The position numbers were made by a program, and so were the translations under genes. Below, piece by piece: positions 48,064-57,743 of a stretch of DNA of 64,000 nt. The number at the start of each line of letters is the position of its first letter. The stretch's first letter is position 1. The notes beneath the pieces are model-generated. The model saw only the letters and a program-made list of their open reading frames with translations. It made no database searches and had not been told where the DNA came from. This DNA is from Neovahlkampfia damariscottae. Taxonomy: Eukaryota > Heterolobosea > Selenaionea > Neovahlkampfiida > Neovahlkampfiidae. The DNA is taken from NCBI GenBank assembly GCA_016618085.1, contig JABLTG010000045.1, positions 49,105 through 113,104 on the forward strand, given 5' to 3'.

Positions 48064-48309
48064 GTTTGTCTGGAGTTGGTTTTTTCTTTGACAAAACGAA
48101 TGATGATTGGTTAAAAATTTCAACGATAAAATAATAATTGACTTGACTGATTTTTTCATAGTTTTTGAAGTGTATGTGCATTTGTCAAAAAATGTTTGAT
48201 AACAGCCAATCAAAACCCGGTTTAACATAAGACGTAAAAAAAATGATCGGATAATTATTTAATTGATCACCTAGTTTTTAAACGAAATTTAATGAACAAA
48301 ATCAAATAT
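48064..48309. other. Intergenic stretch, two ATTGG/CCAAT boxes
   Basis: No frame with coding character is seen. ATTGG near 48105 fits the CDC50 promoter. CCAAT near 48204 has no obvious start codon nearby and could belong to an unannotated short transcript or be chance. Confidence 0.4.
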
Positions 48310-48952
48310 TTATTTGTTTACTGATGAGAAATATTCTAAAGAGTCTTTTGGATCTGTTTTGATTGTTGGATCACCTTTTTTCTTCCAGTTAGCTGGACAA
48401 ACTTCACCGTTTTCATCTGTAAATTGGAAAGCTTTGACTAATCTTAATTGTTCTTCAACTGATCTTCCAACTGGTAAATCGTTGATTGTGATTTGTCTAA
48501 CGTTTCCTTTTGGATCGATAAGGAATGATCCACGATATGTAACACCTGCATCATCACCATCTGGAACTAATACACCATAATCTTTTGCCATGGATTTATC
48601 AAAATCTGAGATGAGTGGAATTGTAAGACCTCCAAGACCTCCATCTTTTCTTGATGCTTTTGTCCATGCAAGATGTGAGAATTTACTATCACAACTTGCT
48701 CCGACAAGGTGACATCCGATTTTTTCAAATTCTGAAGCAGCAGCATCAAAAGCAAGAATTTCAGTTGGACATACAAAACTTATAAAATTAGTAAAAAATG
48801 AAGTATTACGTGAAATCTAAAGGATAAAAGAAGAGAACTACCCATTTTCCTTTGAAGTCTGATAATTTGATTGTAGTGAATTTTCCATCTTGAACACCAT
48901 CTTTTGTAAAATCAGGAGCTGGTTTGTTGAGTTGTACGTTTCCACAAGACAT
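48310..48952 (-). CDS. Typical 2-Cys peroxiredoxin
   Basis: Exons 48810-48952 and 48310-48778 (31-nt intron) give 203 residues. The peroxidatic Cys lies in DFTFVCPTEI, split by the intron, and the resolving Cys in [14 protein letters not shown] and a C-terminal YF are both present, the features linked to sensitivity to over-oxidation by peroxide. No targeting peptide is evident, so the protein is probably cytosolic. ATTGG boxes lie about 45 and 75 bp upstream. Confidence 0.96.
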
Positions 48953-49171
48953 GTTTGTTGTTTGTTAAAAATTTTTTGTGAAGGAACAGAATGCGAACTG
49001 ATTGGTTTAAAAAACTGCAAACTCCGAGATTGGACAATTTTTTTTTCCGAAAAATTCCGTTTCGAATTTAGAAATAAACTCCTTTTTTTCCTACAGCCTA
49101 AAAAACTCCTAGCACTATTTTCCTATTCAAGAGCTCATTGTTGAATAGAAACAATTTTCTGATCAACTCCT

Positions 49172-52100
49172 TTATTCAAAATTTAAAAAGTCTTCAAAAA
49201 CAATCATTCCTTCAACAGTGATATAATCAATACTGGACTCTTGTTTACTTTCAGAAATAAACTCAGTAATTGGATCTACTTCAATTTCAAAACCATATAA
49301 CTTCAACTTTTCTTGTACTTTTGATACATACTGATCTCTTTTACCACATATAAAAAGTTTCTCTTTTATCTTGTCTTTATTCAGATGATTTGCAATCCAA
49401 TTTTGGTTAAATGACAATTTTTCTTGATTATCCAACAAAACTGAAAGATATTGAAAAATTGATGATGGAAAATTCAAATCTAAAATAGAATACTCATCAA
49501 TTGAATTCCGGATGATAAAATCATTCCATGGTTCACCACAAACTAAATCAATACATTTTTCATTAAAATTCATTAACTTGATCATTGTTTGAACAGAACA
49601 TTTTGATAAAATTTCATCACCCTAATTGGTTAAATTGATTTTTTCTCACCATGTGAATATTGTTGAAGTAGTCATAAATCAAATCCTTTTGATTCACTTT
49701 TTGAAAATCATTTTGTTCCACAAGTAGTAAATTGGAAAATATTTTGATCAGCGGAAAATTTGAATACAACAATTCATAAGCATCAAATTTGAACTCAATT
49801 TTCATTTTTGATAATTGATACAATGCTTGAAGAGAAGAAATGGTAAATTCATTCCTTTTTACTAATTTAATGATGATATCTACAGTTTCTTTTGAAATCA
49901 TCTCCGAATCTGATCAGAAATTAGTGGGGATGAATTTAGAACTACATTTTTTAATTCCCAATTCTCCATTGTTTAATATTTTGTGGCAAATTAAATTGGT
50001 CAAGTTTAATACTTCAATATTTTGATGAGTCGAGAAAATTAAATTTGAGATTTGAATAATTAGGGAAAAATCAATTAGATATTCATTTATGTCAACTTTT
50101 AAAAGAATTTGAAAAAATAAATCACAAATCAATTGACAAATATTTTGGTTTTCCAAATGATTTTGAATAGATCTTTTCAAGTTTTGAACTGATTTACTTT
50201 CAATAAAATCAAGAGTTAATTTGCAACTCAATTTCATTCCATTTTTCAATGTGGCAAGAGTAATCTCTAAATCATTTTCATTTCTCAAATTTTGAATCAA
50301 TAAATCACGAAATAATACATTTTCTATCATATTTTCTAGATTGTTCAAATTATCCAAATCGAGATAATGAAAACAAATGGAATGCAAATCTTTCATTGCT
50401 TCTGAACAATAAACAAAATTCCAGAAATAAAATGAACATTTAGAAATATTCAATCCATCTTTAATCAATTTTTCGATTTGTATTTGAATTTCAATTGAGG
50501 GAAAATAATTTCCATCGTGAACCACAAACCAACTTATCATTTCAAATAGAAATCTTTTTGATTGCTCTGATAAAAAATTGATTGAACTTTGGTAGTTAAA
50601 AAGGTTTTCTATATAAAATTTGATATTTTCTGTGTTCATTTGAAAACTACATCTATTGATTTGAATAAAAAGTAAAGTGATGATTATTTCTTCGTCATTG
50701 ATTTCAAATTTTTGAGGAGACAAATAATAAAGAGTTGAAAAAATAAAATTAGGATTTGTTGTTTCTAAATATTTGAATTTATCTTCCTCAGAAATCAAAT
50801 TCAAAACAATCAATAAATTTACAATGAACTGCATAGAAATTCTTTCCAACTTGAAATCTTTGTATTTTTGATTATATTCAATTAAATTTGATAAGATTTG
50901 ATCTTTCAGTAATATATCTACAATTAATTTTGGATTTTTAATTTTTGGTAGAATCTGAGAACATGAAGAAAAATAAAATGAAATTGCAGGTAAATCATTT
51001 TCAGTTTTGATTAATTTTTGTATTTTTTCAAAGCAATACTGTAAAACATCTTGATGTTCGTTATCAAAAGATTCATGGAATGTAATTGATGTCATATGAT
51101 TCAAAAATTTGAAATGTTCTTCTGTACTTGGTTGGTGAATATCCTTTAAACAGTTGAACATATTTAAAAAAACATTTGATTGCTCTTGATTAATTTCTTT
51201 GCTACCATTTAATTCATAAAATACATCAAAGAATTGTTGAAAATATTTTCCATTGTTGTTTGTGACTTCGAACAACTGATTGATTTCCTTCCAAAGATGA
51301 TTGTTTTGATCATTGTTTTTTAGATGACACAAATATCTTTGAACCAAAAGAAATCCAATTTCAGTTGATTTAGTAGATCCATTTTTTATGATATCTTGTA
51401 ACTTGTTGATTATCTTTTTCATTCCTTGATTTTTCAAACAGAAAAATAATACTTCAGTATTAGGAAAAACCAAAAAACATTCAAATATGGATTCTATTAA
51501 AATTTGATTTGATGTGTTTAATGCTTCTATTAGAAAATCAGGTAAATCTGAATTGGAAAAGTTAACACCAAGTTTCTTTGATTTTGAAGTCAATTGAAAC
51601 AATAGTTGAACAGCAGATATCTAATTATTGAGTATTTCAATTACACATTTACTTGAATATCCGGATTTGATGATAGAATAATGGAAATTATTGATAATTT
51701 GATATCATACAAATCAAATAAAACAGCTAATTCATGTTGTGATAATAAATTGAACCAAGCCAAAGAATTGATCACAAAAGGATCATTTTTTGTTTTTGTG
51801 AGATGTTTTAATATCGCTTTGAAAGCAAATTCTACATGATTGTATCTTTGAGTCACTATTAAAAGTCATTTGAAATTCAATTCAAACATAAATTTTGATC
51901 ATTTGTATTTTGAAAACATCTCAATAAAATCTAACAGTTAAATCAAATTGTAATTTACATAAGAAATGTAAGAGTAATAGTCTTTAAAAGTAAGTCTCTT
52001 TTTGAAAGGTAATACCTTCATTTGGTTGAGAAAATCCTTCAATGATGTAATTCAAAGCATTTGAAGAAATTATTATATAATTTACAATATTTGGGTACGA

Positions 52101-52557
52101 AAATAAAACGCAAAAAAATTTGAGAAAAGTAACTGAATTCTTCCATGAAGATTTTTGAAATATCTGAACAACTTGTGGGTGATACGAAAAATAAAAACTT
52201 TCAGGATATAAATGGAGTATATAGAGTAATATATCCAGAGCACATTCAGTAATTTCATCTTGAACTTAAAGAAATTAATGAAAAAAATAAAAACTGTTTT
52301 CCGAGAGCAATTGGATCAAAGGTACAAATAATCGATTATAAATCTCTTTTGGTGGGTTTAATTTATCTAAACCATCTAAATTCTAAATTATTTAGCAATT
52401 CAAAAAAAAATACTTCGCGAAGTTTTAAAATTTTTCGTAATTTTTTGATGTTCAGCAATCGTTTGTCTTTGAAATACTCCAAATTACAATCTAAACACTC
52501 ATTTATTTGAAATTTAAAATGTTGAGGATTTGAACAATTGGTCTTTTCTTCCAACAT
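49172..52557 (-). CDS. Large ARM/HEAT-like helical protein, possibly PRD1/MEI1-related
   Basis: Nine exons (52414-52557, 52295-52382, 52016-52264, 51959-51981, 51888-51930, 51653-51855, 49946-51620, 49650-49909, 49172-49621) give 1044 residues. The N-terminus has a Cys/His pattern (NCSNPQHF then ECLDCNLEYF). The rest reads as helical repeats without catalytic motifs, e.g. FVPLIQLLSENIQDEITEC and NPDIQISAVQLLFQLTSK. A Cys/His start followed by ARM-like repeats is reminiscent of PRD1/MEI1 meiotic recombination factors, but I cannot verify this. The reading frame opens at ATG 52608; I prefer 52557, downstream of the promoter boxes. Confidence 0.6.
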
Positions 52558-52606
52558 AAAATTGATCCACTTTCCAATCAACAAAAAACTGTCCAATAAA
52601 ATTCTC
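52558..52606. promoter_or_regulatory. 49-bp bidirectional promoter with two CCAAT boxes
   Basis: CCAAT occurs at 52574-52578 and 52593-52597 between the starts of the ARM-like gene and the TPR-MYND gene. If the ARM-like gene instead starts at 52608, the two ATGs would overlap in a CATG palindrome and the boxes would be coding. Confidence 0.45.
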
Positions 52607-54112
52607 ATGAGTTCAGTTGATAAAAAAAATGAAGGAAATGAATTCTTTAAAGCAAAAAATTACAAAAAAGCAATTGAAGCTTATACAAAAGGATTGATTT
52701 CAGAAGATAAAAATGATATTGACCATATTTTACTGACAAACCGAAGTTCTTGTTACTTTGCAGAAAAACATTTTTTACTTGCAATATTTGATGCAAAAGA
52801 AGCTCTGAAAATTAATGAAAAATGGAAAAAGGGATATATTAGATTAGGAGAAGCACAAATTCAATTTGGTGCAAAAAAATCAGCAAAAGAAACGTTTCAA
52901 AAAGGATTAGAATTATTTCCAAAAGATGAAGCTTTGACTAAATATTATGAATCATTGAAATATTCAAATGTTGAAAATTCAATACTTAAATTAAACGATT
53001 ATGAAGTGAAAGAATTTTTTTTCATGATTTTTGCTCTTCAAAAACACATATTGGAAAATACAAATGTTCTTCCAAATGTGTCTTTTAAAGATTTACCACA
53101 ATTGGATAATACAGTTAAAGTTATGTTAAATGAGTACATATGGAGTCACAGAAACGATGTATTGGAACCAATAATTGAGAATGAACAACCAAAAGCAATT
53201 TGGAATGAAATTCTTCCTTTGTGGAATCAAAAAATTGTTCAAGGTGAATTTTGGGTGTTATCAGTATCTTATTATGGTGCTTTATTGTATGATGAAAAAA
53301 CAAAAAAAGTTTATTTAATACAATCATTGCATGACCCAATAAGAAAAGTTATTCCACAAATTCCAATGCATTTAACAGCAACTTTACTTCCTTGGAAGTA
53401 CAATGGAAAAAATATAATTTTATATGATGGACTGTTCAAGTTTACAGGACAACAACCAAAAATGAAATTTGATCCTCAAGTTGTCATTTCAGAAGCAATT
53501 CGAAAGAATGAAATTATCTATCAATTTGATTTTAAAAAATGTTGGAATTGTGGAAATGTTGAAAAGGATATTAAATTTAAGCTCTGTGGATCATGTAAAA
53601 TTGCAAGATATTGCTCTGAAAATTGTCAAAAAAGTCATTGGAAATCCGATCATAAATTTACTTGCAAAACATCTTCAAGTGAACCAAAACCACAAAAAAA
53701 ACCGTCTTATAAAGCATCCGATTTTTATTTTGGGTATTTTTCTAATCAATTTCAAATTGCTTTGAAGACAGATTTTGATAAATTCAAAAAATTAGATGAA
53801 GATTTGTTATCAAAAAAAATCATGGAATCTCTTGGATTTGAAAGAGTAAGTCTCACATATTCCTATTGGAATGGTACACCAGAAGAAGGAAAAACAAAAT
53901 TACTGAAAGCTGGAATGGAAATGCATCCCGAATTATCATATCAAAATGGTAAAGAAGAGGATAATCGAACTACATTTGAGAAATTAGAGGATATTGGAAA
54001 TATCCCAGAAGATCAAGTTCAATATATTGTTCAAGATATGTTGAGTAGAGGAGACGTTTCAGAAACTGAAGTTCAACAATTCTTAAAATTTTATCAATCT
54101 GTCAAAAAATAA
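52607..54112 (+). CDS. TPR and MYND zinc-finger protein
   Basis: This single-exon frame gives 501 residues. Three N-terminal TPRs (GNEFFKAKNYKKAIEAYTKG onward, residues 8-115) are of the type that binds HSP90/HSP70 tails. A central domain (about 120-300) has no recognised family. A MYND finger starts CWNCGNVEKD and continues CGSCKIARYCSENCQKSHW to DHKFTC, with all Cys/His ligands present (residues about 308-350). There is no SET domain, so it is probably a protein-interaction adaptor. Confidence 0.85.
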   Translation: MSSVDKKNEGNEFFKAKNYKKAIEAYTKGLISEDKNDIDHILLTNRSSCYFAEKHFLLAIFDAKEALKINEKWKKGYIRLGEAQIQFGAKKSAKETFQKGLELFPKDEALTKYYESLKYSNVENSILKLNDYEVKEFFFMIFALQKHILENTNVLPNVSFKDLPQLDNTVKVMLNEYIWSHRNDVLEPIIENEQPKAIWNEILPLWNQKIVQGEFWVLSVSYYGALLYDEKTKKVYLIQSLHDPIRKVIPQIPMHLTATLLPWKYNGKNIILYDGLFKFTGQQPKMKFDPQVVISEAIRKNEIIYQFDFKKCWNCGNVEKDIKFKLCGSCKIARYCSENCQKSHWKSDHKFTCKTSSSEPKPQKKPSYKASDFYFGYFSNQFQIALKTDFDKFKKLDEDLLSKKIMESLGFERVSLTYSYWNGTPEEGKTKLLKAGMEMHPELSYQNGKEEDNRTTFEKLEDIGNIPEDQVQYIVQDMLSRGDVSETEVQQFLKFYQSVKK

Positions 54113-54139
54113 ATGATTTTCTTCGTCCAATCAACATTG

Positions 54140-54148
54140 ATGTTGTGA
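54140..54148 (+). promoter_or_regulatory. Minimal uORF (ATG TTG TGA) overlapping the main start
   Basis: A two-codon upstream frame ends in TGA whose last base is the A of the main ATG (TGATG). CCAAT lies at about 54127. If the leader includes this ATG, the main frame would depend on reinitiation or leaky scanning. Confidence 0.35.
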
Positions 54149-55100
54149 TGAATTATGAAGATTTACCAAATGATTGTATTCTGGAGATTTTGAGTTTTTT
54201 AAATGAAAATGAGTTATGTCTTATGAATATGACATCAAAAAAATTAAAATTTTCATGTTTCTCAAATAAAAATATTTTTTGGAAAAACATATTTGAAAAG
54301 AAGTACAATTTTGAAATTTTTTCAATAAAAATAAATCAAGAAAATGAATTTTGTTATAAAAAGGCTGTAAAAAATGTATATAATGAAGTTGAAAAATATT
54401 TTTCTTCTCGAGATTTACAACAAAAAAACTTGAAAGAATTTCAATATGTTAATAGTAACTTATTGATTTGTTTGTACAATTTAATTGAAGAACCGATATA
54501 TTCTTATTTAAGAATAACAGTGATAGGAGACAGGTATTTAAAAATAATTAAAAATTATCTTTAAAAGTGGTGTTGGAAAATCCACAATTTTTTCGGAGTC
54601 AGAAAAAACGTTTTATTTGAAAAAATCAATGATTAATATTTCATTTGCAGATACATCTGGATCATGTAAGTTTATTTTTTCAATTTAATTTTCAGATGAT
54701 TATGACAGAATTCGGACTTTGTCCTATACCAATACAAATTGTTTTGTTCTGTGCTTTAGTTTAGTCAATAGACAGTCATTTGAAAATATAACAACAAGAT
54801 GGGTCCCTGAGATCGATCACTACAATCAAATTGCTCCTATTTTTATCATTGGAACTAAATCTGATTTATCAAGAGATCAAGAATATTTGAGAAAAAAAGG
54901 AAATGGAATTCCCATTCACCCAAATGAAGTGAGAAAAAAATATTTCTAAATATTAGATTATACAATGTGTAAAGGAAGTGGGTGCAATAACATATCTTGA
55001 AACTTCTTCAGTGGAGAATTTCAACATTATTGAATGTTACAAAATTATTATTGCAATTTGCACTTACAAAAAGAATAAGAAAAAATGTAAAATTCAGTAA
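54148..55100 (+). CDS. F-box domain fused to a Rho-type GTPase with CAAX tail
   Basis: Exons 54148-54533, 54568-54665, 54696-54928 and 54957-55100 give 286 residues. Exon 1 holds both the F-box (LPNDCILEILSFLNENEL and FWKNIFEKKY) and the first GTPase strand LRITVIGD, so the fusion does not depend on splicing. GDSGVGKST, DTSGSYDYDRIRTLSY, CFVLCFSLVNRQSFENI, GTKSDL and YLETSS follow, with a Rho-like insert. The Gln-61 position is Ser, and the stretch between P-loop and DTSG is about 17 residues short. The end is KKNKKKCKIQ, a polybasic CAAX box. I infer a membrane-anchored SCF adaptor with a weak or non-cycling switch. Confidence 0.82.
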
Positions 55101-55107
55101 AGTTTTT

Positions 55108-56117
55108 TTAATTTGTCAAATTTGGATATTCAATTCCTGTTTCTTTGATACTGACTTCAAATAATTTTTTCAATGCTTCTTCATTATTCACATAAGGAAT
55201 TGGGGATGCAACATTGCAATCACTGAAATACAAGCCACTTTTTCCATTGATTTCAGGTGAAACCGCACAATAAATAGTAGTTGCAGCTCCTTGTGGAATA
55301 GATTTCATGAATCCTTTTCCAAGAGTCCACATCAAAGATGAAGTTGTATCTAAATCTCTTGATAATTCAGTAGCTATAACACCAGGATGTAATGAATTAA
55401 CAATAATATTAACTTTATCTGAAGATAATCTCTTGGTCAATTCATTTGAAAACATGATATTTGATAATTTACTTTGTCCATAAACTGGCCATGGTTTATA
55501 AGCACCTTTTTTTTCATGATGAATATCATCAAAATTGATTTTTTTAGTTCCCATAGTATGAGCAGATGATGATAAATTGACAATTCTACATTCGCAATTT
55601 TCATCTTTTGATGTCTTTGCCATGATTGTTAATAATTTAAGTGTCAATCTAAAATGTCCAAGATGATTGATTCCAAATTGATATTCAAAACCATCTTTTG
55701 TTGTTCTTCGATCTTTTGGAGCCATTACACCTGCGTTATTTATTAAAATATGTAAAGGAATATTTAATTTTTCGAATGTTTCAACAAAAGAATCAATGGT
55801 TGAAACATCACCCAAGTCTAAAGGTATTCCAGTTATTTTTGCATCTTTGTTGGTTTCTTTGATGTCTTTGATTGCTTGATCCATCTTTTCTTGACTTCTA
55901 CAACCGATAAAAACATTTGCCCCTCTCAATGCGAGTACTCTGGCTGTTTCTAAATTTTCGGAGTTTTAATTATTTTTTTTTTTGAACCTTTTCCAATTCC
56001 TGTGTTTGCTCCCGTGATTATGATGTTTTTTTTGGAAATGTCCATGCCTTTGGTAACTTCTTCACCAGTGGTTGACGCTCCAAAACCGTTTTCTGACACT
56101 TTTTTTTTTCCAAACAT
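55108..56117 (-). CDS. Short-chain dehydrogenase, retinol-dehydrogenase-like
   Basis: Exons 55988-56117 and 55108-55949 give 323 residues. The Rossmann motif TGANTGIGKETA spans the intron. LINNAGVMAP, VNLSSSAH with the catalytic Ser, and YGQSKLSN with Tyr and Lys complete the classical SDR active site; SLHPGV follows. The sequence type matches the RDH11-14/WWOX-like NADP(H) group; the substrate is unknown. No membrane anchor is evident. It is tail-to-tail with the F-box-Rho gene 7 bp away. Confidence 0.92.
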
Positions 56118-56134
56118 TTTTTCTTCCAATTAAA
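56118..56134. promoter_or_regulatory. 17-bp gap with CCAAT
   Basis: CCAAT at 56126-56130 lies between the SDR start (56117) and the possible divergent start at 56135. It certainly fits the SDR promoter; the second gene is doubtful. Confidence 0.4.
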
Positions 56135-56466
56135 ATGGAATATGAAAAGTTTTTCTTGATGTTTCATCATCAAGAATTAAAAGGCTCACAATCACAAAAT
56201 ATGAAAGTGAAATACTTCCAGTTGAACAACCTATGTCAGTACATTGTACAGGTCTTTTGGTTTTTTTGAAAAATAACCACTTACATGCACTTGCTTCAGC
56301 TGTGTGTGAAAAAATTAAATCATTCAAATATAATTCTCTCTTCTTTGGACATCGAAAGAAAAACAAAAATTTGAACTCCGATGCCGGGAATCGAACCCGG
56401 GTCGCCTGGGTGAAAGCCAGATATCCTGCCACTAGACTACATCGGATATTGTTATGTGTTTGTTAA
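56135..56466 (+). CDS. Doubtful short gene running into tRNA-Glu
   Basis: A model with exon 56135-56148, a 26-nt intron (56149-56174) and an open frame from 56175 encodes protein-like sequence such as EILPVEQPMSVHCTGLLVFL and ASAVCEKIKSFKYNSLFFGH. The frame then reads through the antisense strand of the tRNA gene, giving the well-known tRNA artefact AGNRTRV, and stops at 56466. The part before the tRNA may be the remnant of a gene truncated at the tRNA. Homology is not recognised. Confidence 0.3.
56365..56369 (-). terminator. Pol III T-tract for tRNA-Glu
   Basis: Five A on the plus strand read as T5 seven nt beyond the tRNA 3' end, with a second T5 at 56359-56363. This is a normal RNA polymerase III terminator. 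Confidence 0.6.
56376..56446 (-). tRNA. tRNA-Glu (UUC)
   Basis: On the minus strand the acceptor arm TCCGATG pairs with CATCGGA. The A box (TAGTCTAGTGG) and B box (GGTTCGAATCC) are both present. The anticodon loop CTTTCAC gives anticodon TTC. There is no intron. The 3' CCA is not encoded, as usual in eukaryotes. Confidence 0.96.
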
Positions 56467-56731
56467 ATTTCGAATTCGGAAGAGGAATTTTGTGCAGTTT
56501 AGAGAATTTCCAACTTTGATGAATTCAATTGTGATCGAGTATCCTTCCATTACCTATAGTGGTTGTTGACGGATTTACCAAAATTTATGAAGAAAACAGG
56601 GACCTAATATATTGACAATTTAAAGAAAAATTTTTGGCAGAAGACAACAACAAACCAGTTCTCTAAATTATACTAAGTACCTTGAACTATCAAATTATGA
56701 ATCATTAAAAAACTTTTCTTTCTAAAATCAA
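56467..56731. other. Non-coding stretch without recognised features
   Basis: There is no long frame here, and base composition is less A/T-homopolymeric than in other gaps, for example around 56530-56600. I compared it by eye with spliceosomal RNA, SRP RNA and snoRNA box motifs and saw no convincing match. Confidence 0.4.
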
Positions 56732-57680
56732 ATGAACCACATTTCTATTTTGATTGGTTGATTCCTCCGACACAAAAATGTTGGCAAGATTTAGAAGTAA
56801 ACAAAAAGAAACTAACGTTTGAAGATAAACTGAAACCTATTCATAAATATGCTTCAAAAGAAATTAGAGCTTTAACAATAATACAATTGGTTTACAGAAC
56901 AATAATGGTTCTATTTATTCTTTCAGGTTTGACTGAATTCATAATCACAAAATGGGAAAAACTATCAATTTACTTCATCTTCCTAACTAACCAAACATTT
57001 GTAATGACTGGAATTTACTTTTTACTTGGAATTTTTTCGTGTATCCAACAGATAAGGTTGAATAAAAAAAAACAAATTTTTTAACACAACTTTTCCAAAG
57101 GGGTAAAAAATCAAATTACTTTAGATTTGTTCAAACGTATTCATATTTATTATTAACAATGAATAATATTTTCATTCCACCTTTATATTGGATTTTAGTA
57201 TACAAACCTGGTGTCAGTCCTCTTGATTATTATAATTTTGCTGCTCATGCAATTTCAGCTTTGGTTTTAATTATTGATGTCACTTTTGAAAATTTTCCAA
57301 TTGTTTATATTGATTTTTTTATCGTTATTGTTTATGGATATGGTTATTTAGCTTGGATTTATGTTTATTTTGGAATTTCAGGAAGATGGATTTATCCAAA
57401 TTTTAACCCTAAAAATGTTTCAATTCCAAGAATTATAATGACAAATATTGCCATTTGTGTTGCATTTTTTGTTGGTTACTTCATTGTGAAATTTTTGATG
57501 TGGTCAAAATTACTGTTATTTGGGTTATTGAAGAAACAATTCAGAAATGTATTGTGGAAAACAAAAGATGAGGAGGAAGATGATTCTGAAGATGAAGAAG
57601 AAGATGGAAATTCAATTCAAGATGGAAAAAATTCAAAGATTTCAGAAATCAATGAAAATGAAGTTCTTCCATTAATTTAG
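56732..57680 (+). CDS. Multi-pass membrane protein, rolling-stone/AIG1-like
   Basis: Exons 56732-56756, 56789-57056 and 57101-57680 give 290 residues. Hydrophobic segments include LTIIQLVYRTIMVLFILSG, YFIFLTNQTFVMTGIYFLL, FAAHAISALVLIIDVTF and the MTNIAICVAFFVGYFIVKF region. FLTNxTF, HAISALVLIIDV and the RWIYPNF end resemble rolling-stone/AIG1-like proteins. A Glu/Asp-rich cytosolic tail follows. The start is uncertain: ATTGG at 56754-56758 would be inside this model, and an ATG at 56779 with a different first intron is possible. Confidence 0.6.
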
Positions 57681-57743
57681 GAGTAAAAATTTATTTTTAA
57701 ATTATTTCGTGGCGAAAGTGATATCATTGGTCAAATAAAGTTG

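Noticed and set aside
56376-56446. Peptide AGNRTRV encoded in the plus-strand frame
   Set aside because: It is the classic artefact of translating the antisense strand of a tRNA.
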